Positions 56,701 to 64,000 of a stretch of 64,000 nt of DNA are shown piece after piece (position 1 is the first letter of the stretch; every line of letters begins with the position of its first letter). Both the position numbers and the translations under genes were made by a program. The stretch is taken from contig CAJHZI010000708.1 of NCBI GenBank assembly GCA_905160935.1, positions 186,001 to 250,000 of the forward strand, given 5' to 3'. The stretch is from Enchytraeus crypticus. Taxonomy: Eukaryota; Annelida; Clitellata; Enchytraeida; Enchytraeidae. The notes beneath the pieces were generated by a model that was not told the DNA's origin, did no database searches, and was given only the letters and a program-made list of their open reading frames with translations.

Positions 56701-57198
56701 ATACACACACATACACACACACATACACACACACTTGTACAGGCTGTATATCAGGAGCCGTTATTCTTGTAGTACCTTCAATACACACACACATATACAC
56801 ATACACACACATATTTATCGCTCGCCAGCTGATGACAGGAGCACAGTACTGGTGGGTTTGGCAGGATATAAAACCCTCGACTTCTTGCTTACCCGGCAAA
56901 CTACACTCCCATTTCATAGCTGATACAATACTGGAGCCAGTGGTGAAGTCGGTAAGACACTTGACCGCAGATCAGTATTTGCGGGTTCAAATCCTGGGCT
57001 CGCCCGTCACTCACATCGCTTTCGAGAGAGGAAACTGACGTTAACCTTAGCCTTACCAGCTTTATAAACAATTCTGTACAATATTTAAGTGAAATCATCC
57101 ATGACCGAGTACTACTTACCTTTCACACACGTCAGAGTAAAGCTGAGCAATATTAGAGAGGAAGTGAAGCAGACTGCTGCATGGCTTACACGGACCAT
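50811..57198 (-). CDS. BSG: Basigin/neuroplastin-family Ig membrane protein (477 aa)
   Basis: Eight exons (minus strand): 57198-57120, 56134-56022, 55302-55083, 54316-54029, 53349-53269, 52631-52269, 51835-51700, 50964-50811. They total 1,434 bp, 477 aa plus TAG. Residues 1-26 are a signal peptide ([16 protein letters not shown]). Ig1 is exons 2-3 (Cys51, Trp61, DSGSYQC Cys115), Ig2 exons 4-5 (Cys156, DIGHYGC Cys243), Ig3 exon 6 (Cys284, DRAQYVC Cys335); domain borders are phase 1. About nine N-glycosylation sequons are present. Exon 7 is diagnostic: [20 protein letters not shown] with Glu396 inside the TM helix and then a basic [11 protein letters not shown] tail, the hallmark of basigin/neuroplastin/embigin. 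Family members escort monocarboxylate transporters to the plasma membrane and act in adhesion. The three-Ig layout resembles basigin-1 and neuroplastin-65. The Ser/Gly-rich tail with two DK(V/L)RY motifs is not familiar. Basigin versus neuroplastin orthology is unresolved. Confidence 0.93.
51025..51185. repeat. 44-46-bp minisatellite
   Basis: Three copies of AATTAACACTACAACTAATC plus ATATCTTTATCGTAGAG in intron 7 of the basigin-like gene. Confidence 0.93.
51329..51378 (+). repeat. Short tail element, copy 7
   Basis: ACGTCCCTGACATTATCCTA then GCGAGGAACCGGACGTTAAA. It is preceded by (ATC)n, followed by (GATT)n, then a family 5 fragment. Confidence 0.8.
51537..51699 (-). repeat. 32-bp minisatellite starting at basigin exon 7 donor
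   Basis: In minus sense, about five to six units of GTCTGTGTGTCTACCTCTCT plus ATATGCGCCT begin right at the GTATGT donor. The unit contains no exon sequence, so it is not counted as an exon-boundary array. Confidence 0.9.
51820..52145 (-). repeat. Acceptor-spanning array at basigin exon 7, about 10 copies
   Basis: The 34-bp unit (minus sense) is TGGTTGATTGCAG, the exon head GTAGGCTAGCAGCTC and TTTGA/TGTGA. Upstream units progressively decay (GCAG becomes ACATCTAG and ACACCTAG). The copy at 51835 is the real TM exon. Confidence 0.93.
52955..53088 (+). mobile_element. tRNA-derived SINE, family 1 (diverged copy)
   Basis: GCCGGCGACATGTTGTCATG, CCCCGCCACTGACATGTTTT and CAGGAAGCTAATGTTAAGC align with the family body. 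The B box is eroded. Confidence 0.6.
53335..53456 (-). repeat. Acceptor-spanning array at basigin exon 5, 3 copies
   Basis: In minus sense, GATTGTCTAG|ATGAGGAAGA and decayed copies at about 53,410 (CCAG|ATGAGG) and 53,450 (CTAG|ATGAGGAAGA), separated by (GATT)n. The copy at 53349 is the true exon. Confidence 0.88.
53470..53945. repeat. Two copies of a 100-bp intron segment about 365 bp apart
   Basis: CTATGCAATAAACTTAAAGC to AGAGACAGAG at 53,470-53,575 recurs at 53,838-53,945 with scattered substitutions, within intron 4 of the basigin-like gene. Confidence 0.85.
54270..54415 (-). repeat. Acceptor-spanning duplication at basigin exon 4
   Basis: The acceptor (GATTGACAG) and about 60 nt of exon head ([16 protein letters not shown]) are repeated once upstream in minus sense, starting at 54403. 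The real exon starts at 54316. There are two or three substitutions between copies. Confidence 0.93.
54545..55078. repeat. TATGTGTACG-type minisatellite
   Basis: Over 500 bp of 6-12 bp TATGTG/TACGTA/AATGTG units fills most of basigin intron 3. All His/Tyr/Thr-rich ORFs here are artefacts. Confidence 0.97.
55303..55745. repeat. CAGTACAACA-type minisatellite at basigin exon 3 acceptor
   Basis: Five-to-ten-bp units of AGTACA/ACACAGT extend for about 440 bp directly upstream (minus sense) of the exon 3 acceptor, giving TGTACTGTACTGTGTTGTAG as the intron tail. Confidence 0.95.
56095..56790 (-). repeat. Acceptor-spanning array at basigin exon 2, about 9 copies
   Basis: The 75-88-bp unit (minus sense) is (GT)n, GTAG, an exon head of about 38 nt (GTACCACAAGGGTTACTGCC, then CTGATATACAGCCTGTGT) and (GT)n again. 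The copy at 56134 is the exon. Upstream copies show TACTGCC to AACGGCC and similar drift, so each has diverged independently. Confidence 0.95.
56931..57065 (+). mobile_element. tRNA-derived SINE, family 1 (best-preserved head)
   Basis: TGGAGCCAGTGGTGAAGTCG, GCGGGTTCAAATCCTGGGCT (B box), CCGTCACTCACATCGC, GAGGAAACTGACGTTAACC, ending ACCAGCTTTATAA. It lies in basigin intron 1. Confidence 0.9.
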
Positions 57199-60100
57199 TC
57201 TTACGTGACAACAGGGGGTAGTGATACAGAGCAAACACAGGACAAAACCAATCAATATCTATCAGGTAGCAAGATCAGAACTACAATCTGATCAGAAATA
57301 TTACAATCTATCTTAATGCTGATCAGAAAGCAGTTCAAAGCATCGATTGGTCCAATATCAGCTGAGGTAGGAAACAACAACTAGGCTATAGCAATGTGCC
57401 ACATGCTGCTGGAGTGATGGAGAGATGGAACAGCTGGAGTAACCTCTAATCTAATTCCACCCTGTAGCAAACTCGTCCAGAATCCTCCAGTGGATTGAAC
57501 GAAGCCCTCGGCTCAATCAACAAAGTCACCGTGAACTAAGATCTCTGGTGAACTAAGATCCCAGGTGAAATAAGATCTCTGCCTGAAATAAGATCCCTGC
57601 GAAGGATGAGTTAATTCCTAAATTAACTGGTATGTAACAATGGAGCTCCAGTGAACAGCAGAACACTGAACTAAACCAGGTGCAGTCCTGATCAACAACA
57701 ATGCAACTGAGCTAAATAGAAACCAGTTCAACCGGTTCTATCTGGATCTAACTGAATCTAGCTTGACCTTAAAGCTGCGAAAGACTTGAACCACAGTAGT
57801 TTGGATGCTTCTGATGTAATAAAGACAATAAAATCTGATTACAATGAAATCTGAATAACAAGTAACAAGAGAGAGAAGTTCCCGAGCTGCACGAGGAGCA
57901 AATCAACTAAACTGTGGGTAGAGTTCTGTTGAATTGAAACTCTAGGCTATTTTGAATTTTTTTAAATTATAACATATCAAAAAATACTTCAATTTATACC
58001 GAAATGAGTTTCTTTATTTAATGTACTGAAAAATGTGAATGATTTTAAGAGTAAAGAAATATCACGTGGGAATGTGTAACGGTATTAAATGAACACAACC
58101 TGATAGGAGAATTGCAGATATTATAACAAGAACAACGAACAATTATTATTTACCGACAATGAAATAAATTGCAATTACAGGTGATTCTCTGATATGCAAA
58201 AAATAAAAAGATTTTTGTACAATTCTAGTAAATGACTCGACAAATGACTTGCTGCAATAATAAGTAAAATATATCGTAACAAACAATATCCAACGGAATG
58301 ACTACAACAAAATGATATAAAACAATTAACTTCTAACTTTGTAAAACTCCTCAGTTACATTTAAAGACAAAACACAACAAGAAGAAATTCAATAATAAAA
58401 ATTAACTAATTTTAAATTAAAACCTATCAAGAGTAATTATTGCTAAATGATTATCCGGAATTTAATTTGAAGACCTACACTGACTGATCTGTAAGTACGA
58501 TATTTTTAATTTAAAATACTTCTTAAGCCAAGAAAACAATGCTCCGTTAAGAATTTAAAACAAATATAAAAAACGTAGGCATAAATTTAGGTCACAGTGA
58601 TAATTAATCCAGAATATAAAAATAGTTATAAATTTATTGCCTGATCTAAAGTCCAATTGAGATAAAAAATGTAATCTTCTTATGCTCAGAAACCAACAAT
58701 TCTCCGCTTTACAAAAGAACACAGAAAAAAGAATATCCAACTGAACTGTTAAATGGACTGTCAATGTCAAATGAACTAGTAACTTAAAACGAATTGAAGT
58801 GGGAGATTTTCAAGAATTTGCTTTTGTTTGGAGAAGAAACAACTCAATAATTGCTGTCACACTTTCATGAAGACAGCTGTAAGGACAGATTAGCAGAAAC
58901 CAGCAACTCCGCTCTGCTAGGAAACCAATGATCTGGTGAGTTAGGCAGAGATACACGTAAATTCTTCCTGTTTACGATTATGCACCGGTAGCCGGATGAC
59001 ACACACGCGTAGAGATACAACCAGGAGTCCAGGCAAACGATTTATGAGTATAAGTTAGGCAGACGTGCAGTGGAATTGTTAGGTTAACGATTGCACAGAC
59101 TTTCTCTCATTTTTCCTCATTATTATCATTGACGCCATGTTGTTTTCCATACAATTGTTAACAACTCGCAGGTTTTTTTTGTTACATTCCTGCCAAACGA
59201 AAACTTTAGTATTACAACTTATAACCATATAGTTATAATGTAGACAATGACATATTAGTATATACACCTTATTAATTATTAGATTTAAATACCTATAAAT
59301 ATATTAATATTTCATTCAAAGATCTTTAAAATAGGTAGCTATGGCATGACTGTTGTTTCAGCTATGCAAGTTTTGTAACAAGAGCGACTTGATTTCCAGC
59401 TTGCTCCATTCAATCGTGAGGAAAACAAAGCGCCTTTGTCATATATTTAATAGTAATTTGTGTAATTTAAGATTTATTTCACGATATTCTGCCTGATATA
59501 AGCGGTTTTGAGATGGTTTATTAATTGTTGCGCATTTTGGTATACAAATTCCAGAAATAAAGAACCGGGCAATATCCTTTATAGATATGACGATAGATGT
59601 GCTTCTAAAGTACTTCATTATCGTTCAAAAGCTTTAAAAATGTTCAAAAACTTCATTATTTTATGCCTTTAAATAACGATCAGTTTATATTGTGTACCCC
59701 GACTCTTCACCATGGTGAATGAAATTGCAAAATTAGTTGTCGGCATCTCTGCAATTCTTTAACTCCATGTTTACAATGGTTGATTGTCTTTGAAAATTCT
59801 ACGATTTTTCTTTATTCTGTGATTTCATTACACATAGTCCTTATTAATAACCATAGAATTTTACTATAACTTAATTATACTGGTTAAGGAAGTAAGGAGA
59901 CTTGTACCACTTGCAGTCTCTGATACACATCTATTGAATTTGTAATTCTCTATTCAATTGTGGGGCACATGATATTGGTCAAGATTTTATAATTAAAATT
60001 AATGCACACTAAAATAAAAATTAGCATTGTTTTGTCCAACAAATACGAGAAAGCTAGCTTGCCATCTTGAGACTTTACAAGATCGAGCTTGAAGCTGCTG

Positions 60101-61139
60101 AATCGTCTAAAAGGCCAGTTATAACTACTGAATGCTACATCTAAAGATCGCACAGTTGGACAACTTGTCAAAATGCTAAATTTACTTCTAAAGGTAGAGA
60201 GCCGTTAGTATGAGACATTATCAGGTGATAAATGTCAAGAAATGTTAAATTATTATCCACTCTACATATGTTGAAATGAAGAGGAAAGCGGAAGACAGAG
60301 ATGAGTGGAAGCGTTATCTACCATGGACCTGCCAGTAGGAAGTCCACTAAGAGAGACACATTTGGGCGGGTGCTAAGGTTCCGATTAAACCTCAGTACAT
60401 ATACCACACTTATTATATTTATTATTATATTATATAAATTATTATATTAATAAATTTAAATATTTAATAAATTAATAAAACCACAGAGAATAATTTTTAT
60501 CGTCATTAGTTTAATTCATATTCAATTGACGACCTCTCGAAGCATCACTAACTAGAGAGCTAACTATTTACAGCCTAAAGTATTCAGCGTTAAAAAGTGT
60601 AGAAATAATTTACAATGTTCAGTTTTTACAGTTACGATTCTAGAAGATATTTATAGGCCAACATGTACAGGCATAGGACGAAAGAGTTATAAATTAGAAT
60701 TGTGATCAAGCAGAAGCCATCTAGCGAATAAAAATATATAATCTCGATTAGCAGCACACTGTGGTCAATGCAGTAAACATCTGTACAGAGATAAGATCTT
60801 TTAAATAAATATTTCTTACAAGTAGCAAAATAAAATATTCAACAATTTCTACATTCTTTCTCTAACTAAAATATTACAGCATCTGTTATAAAAGCAAGCA
60901 CTTGTGGTAATTGTTAAAAACACGGTAAGATTATTAAACCGCTCAGCTGTTAAAATTATAATCGGACATGAAATAGAGAAATCAGTAACTAACTGTTCCA
61001 AAATTACATGAGAGTTAACATGAACATTAACACACATCTCAGTGACAGCTATGCACTCAACCTGTTGTTCTTTGAAGCTTATTATAATATCGTAATTAAT
61101 TAGAGTCAGGTTTGTTGCCTGCAGCCTCTCAATGGTTCA

Positions 61140-61470
61140 TAGACAGTTACATAACTAGGTCATTAGATGTAGACAGTTACATATCTAGGTCATTAAATGT
61201 AGACAGTTACATATCTAGGTCATTAAATGTAGATAGTTACATATCTAAATCATTAAATGTAAAAAGTTACATATCTAGGTCATTAAATGTAGACAGTTAC
61301 ATATCTAGGTCATTAAATGTAGATAGTTACATATCTAAATCACTAAATGTAAACAGTTACATATCTAGGTCATTAATTGTAGACAGTTACATATCTAGGT
61401 CATTAAATGTAGACAGTTACATATCTAGATCATTAAATGTAGGCAGTTACATAACTAGGTCATTAGATGA
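61140..61470. repeat. 30-bp minisatellite, about 11 copies
   Basis: The unit is ACATATCTAGGTCATTAAAT plus GTAGACAGTT. Because 30 is divisible by three, a plus-strand ORF of SYISRSLNVD repeats stays open. There is no sign of coding selection, so it is treated as non-coding. Confidence 0.93.
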
Positions 61471-61936
61471 ATACTCTAAAGCCTGGCCCAAGCAGAATTA
61501 TACTTTTGAGTAAATTTCAAACAGAATTTAGAATTTTAAATACACATTGCACAAAAAGCACAATATAACTGTTAATAAATTATAACTATATAAAATGTCA
61601 CGTGATAGTACAAACATATTTAATTTTAACTTTTAAATCATAAAAACTAAAGTATTTATAAAGCGTAGCAGAAGTAACAACAACGACACATACATCTCTA
61701 TAACTAACTGCATAGTTGTCTCAAAAGATTCTTAATTACAGAGAATTTTTCCAGTACTATATACATAGGTATACATGTATATATACATGTAACTAATAGT
61801 ACAACATAATTCATAATTACACAACTAAACAGTAGCGACAGAATTAAAATTTGGTTGTATAATACAGCCAAACGTTGAACCATATAACTTTACAAGGGAT
61901 ATTATCAGAACTGATTTGTCTGGCATTCGAACCAGT

Positions 61937-61937
61937 A

Positions 61938-61977
<40 letters not shown>
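61937..61977. repeat. (ATT)n microsatellite
   Basis: A pure ATT tract of about 40 bp. Confidence 0.96.
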
Positions 61978-61979
<2 letters not shown>

Positions 61980-62943
61980 AACGAAAATTTATATAGCAGT
62001 GTCATGGCCGAAATCGGTCGAAGATGAATTTAAATGTCTAATAATTTTAATACATACTAACTTTACTCGGTCCATTCATAAAGGTGTTTTGTTAACTAAG
62101 TAAAGATTATTTATCTAATATCTTCCCAGATTTCGCTGTCACTGTTTTGCACTACAACTCTCCGCTGCCTATGCCGAACAATTAAATGATATCATAATGC
62201 TTGTCGATGTTCTAATGGTTCATGCAGAGATTTACACAAGAGTTATAAATCAGTTTCACTGGCCAATCACCGGACGTTTAACTCTCATCTTAATTCATCA
62301 GGTCGTAACTGTTCAATACTCAAAACGACCTTCAATGAGCTGATATTAAACAATATATACTGCAGAAGGGAATGAAAAATATCAGCAGAAGTCCTATTGC
62401 TATAAAAGAGGAAAGGCTAATGTAAGGAATTTATTAGCATTTAGATTGTCTTATTGCTTATGAATTAATTAAAAGACTGACAGTAAATATGAATGTGCAA
62501 AACCTAGACTTACCATTTGACATAGCGCGAGAGTAAGGCAGCATGGGTCATAGTATTACAGAAATATTTGAAATAATATAGCTGTCATCTTCAATTAATG
62601 ATGTTTAAAAAATGGCAGATAAATGATAGTAAAAATTATTCGATCAGCTCAATAAGAACGTTTCATTTAAAGTCATACGTCGCACAATCCAATCCCTTAT
62701 AATAGGCTACACTAGCAGACCCAGTCTATTATGGACAGAACGTAGCCATTAAGCAGGAATTTGTTAAATTAACAAATTAATTCAACAATTCTTAATAAAA
62801 AATCTTAGTAAATTTTCCCCTTCCACCACTCACGCAAAAAAGACAACACAACAACAAAACAATAAACACGAAACATTGGCAACAGAATATCATCAAGAGA
62901 AGAAAAACAAAGAACTGCTGCTATTGGTCAGCGCTCCAACCTA

Positions 62944-63375
62944 TCAAATGTCAGAACGTATCATATATCTCGGTCTTTCCACTCCTGAACTATCGCATGT
63001 GGAGTCTTCAATGAAAACCTCCCCTGCTGACAGCCTATCCCCCGCCTGCCTCCCCACTGACATTCTCGTATCAGGGGGTGACAGGGCGTGCCCCTGGGTG
63101 GGGCTTGTGTATGACGTCCGAGACTTTCCTTCCCCGGGATTTCCACTGACACGATGTCGGGGTCTCTCCAGAGTGTCGTTAACGTTTGTTTCTTCTCTCG
63201 CGTCGCCATAGTAACTGTTGCTAGCGGTGACGTCATTGCTGTTGTTGTTGTAGTTGTTGTTTGGAGGAGGGGTGGGAAGGGAGACAGTACGGGGGGGCAT
63301 CTCGACCCCCACCAGGTTAACACACGCCCCGCTACCTGAGGGTATGATGAATCTCTCCAGGGGGCGGTACACCAC
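62944..63375 (-). CDS. Last exon of an unrecognised gene (143 aa shown)
   Basis: In minus sense an acceptor (GATGTTTGAAG) at 63,376 opens a frame beginning VVYRPLERFIIPSGSGACVN, followed by GVEMPPRTVSLPTPPPNNN, an Asn/Ser-rich stretch and an Arg/Ser/Pro-rich, probably disordered tail ending MIRSDI before TGA at 62,944. It is clearly GC-richer than its surroundings. The first 30 residues look like the end of a folded domain and the rest like a cytosolic tail with many potential phosphosites. I do not recognise the family. Upstream exons lie beyond 64,000 or are not visible. The phase (0) is assumed. Confidence 0.55.
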   Translation of the reverse strand: MVYRPLERFIIPSGSGACVNLVGVEMPPRTVSLPTPPPNNNYNNNSNDVTASNSYYGDAREETNVNDTLERPRHRVSGNPGEGKSRTSYTSPTQGHALSPPDTRMSVGRQAGDRLSAGEVFIEDSTCDSSGVERPRYMIRSDI

Positions 63376-63382
63376 CTTCAAA

Positions 63383-63475
63383 CATCAATCAATCGATCAA
63401 TCAATCGATCAATCGATCAATCAATCGATCAATCAGTCAGCTAATCAATCAATCAGTCAAACAATAAATCAAACA
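63383..63475. repeat. (AATC)n microsatellite
   Basis: An interrupted AATC/GATC tract directly upstream (minus sense) of the last-exon acceptor at 63,376. Confidence 0.95.
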
Positions 63476-63642
63476 ATCATCAACGCCATCCATAATCAAC
63501 ATGCACAGCAAGTGACACAGTAACTAAACGGTCTGTAGTACAATACAATAACTAGATGGTCTATAGTAGTGATGTGCTTAACGACTCATTTGAGAGAGCA
63601 GCATATAAACGACTCGCACATCTCAGTCAGCCGACTCTTGTG

Positions 63643-63840
63643 AGCTGCTCACTGCTCTCAACTGGTCCAGGCACAGGCTACAGTTACTACACTGAGGCTG
63701 TGCCTAATGCTCACTGCTCTCAACTGGTCCAGGCACTGGCTACGTTAACTGCACTGAGGTTGTGTCTATGCTCACTTCTCTCAACTGGTCCAGGCACTCG
63801 TTACAGTAACTGCACTGAGCCTGTGCGTATGCCCACGTGA
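63643..63840. repeat. 60-bp minisatellite, three copies
   Basis: Units contain CTCTCAACTGGTCCAGGCAC and ACTGCACTGAGGCTGTGCC with variation. The ORF across it is not supported as coding. Confidence 0.88.
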
Positions 63841-64000
63841 CTTCCACGTCTTGGTTCTCTAGTCTACTCCTCGGGTCAGTAGTGTTGCCATATGGGCGGG
63901 TTTCATGCGCAATTGGGCTATTTATAAGGTAGTTTATAAGTCGTTGGGCTAAAAGTTTTTGAGATGGATGGTAACCCTGAATGCGAGTGTTATAAGCTGA

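Larger units (their letters stand above)
57199..62943. other. Intergenic region upstream of the basigin-like gene
   Basis: The basigin promoter and 5' UTR should lie just right of 57,198. Apart from a 30-bp minisatellite (61,140-61,470), an (ATT)n tract (61,937-61,977) and AT-rich unique DNA, I see no gene. Confidence 0.55.

Noticed and set aside
56126-56923. 265-codon plus-strand Thr/His ORF
   Set aside because: CA-repeat spacers between copies of basigin exon 2 head, antisense to the gene.
56931-57000. tRNA gene
   Set aside because: A and B boxes are present but paired acceptor and anticodon stems are not, and the same sequence recurs with a common body; it is a SINE head.
61112-61513. 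Plus-strand ORF of SYISRSLNVD decapeptide repeats
   Set aside because: The 30-bp minisatellite period is divisible by three, which keeps a frame open by arithmetic. No start context, splice sites or non-repeat domain.
63556-63840. 94-codon plus-strand ORF near the right edge
   Set aside because: Mostly a three-copy 60-bp minisatellite; no supporting splice or homology evidence.

Overview
The window is nuclear DNA from an animal, most likely a marine invertebrate and possibly a lophotrochozoan such as a mollusc. The evidence is multi-exon genes with GT-AG introns, AT-rich non-coding DNA, dense tRNA-derived SINEs ending in (GATT)n/(AATC)n-type tails, gustatory-receptor-like (Gr) 7TM receptors, and a basigin-type Ig protein. 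The species cannot be fixed from sequence alone.

Layout. (1) About 1-700, plus strand: probable last coding exon of an unrecognised gene. (2) 2,475-8,902 and 12,233-20,779, minus strand: two tandem Gr-like receptor genes (models of 720 and 1,006 aa). Both have seven coding exons, the same intron phases and some conserved intron sequence, so they are a tandem duplicate pair. (3) 20.8-34.9 kb: gene-poor DNA with SINEs, microsatellites, an internally deleted Tc1/mariner-type element with long terminal inverted repeats, and one possible orphan exon. (4) 34,955-43,414, plus strand: a complete 11-coding-exon malic enzyme gene (571 aa) with all catalytic residues and the NADP-type Ser-Lys pair. (5) 43.4-50.8 kb: non-coding minisatellites and interspersed repeats. 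(6) 50,811-57,198, minus strand: a complete 8-exon basigin/neuroplastin-like gene (477 aa; signal peptide, three Ig domains, TM helix with buried Glu, basic tail). (7) 57.2-62.9 kb: non-coding. (8) 62,944-63,375, minus strand: last exon of an unrecognised gene that continues past the right edge.

The genes are unrelated neighbours apart from the receptor pair. Malic enzyme (pyruvate and NADPH) and basigin (chaperone of monocarboxylate transporters) touch pyruvate/lactate metabolism, but nothing here shows co-regulation.

The most unusual signal is a class of tandem repeat that straddles 3' splice sites. At 16 of about 30 coding-exon acceptors, the end of the intron plus the first 10-75 nt of the exon is repeated 2-10 times upstream, and the intact exon is always the 3'-most copy. 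Donor or exon-end equivalents are rare (two clear cases). This occurs in every well-supported multi-exon gene in the window and is not explained by ordinary annotation. Other points of note are a well-supported GC-AG intron in the malic enzyme gene, a conserved Met/Gly/Lys-rich motif before TM1 of the receptors, loss of the signature TM7 Gln in one receptor, and a shared 3' core linking two SINE-like families to microsatellite birth.
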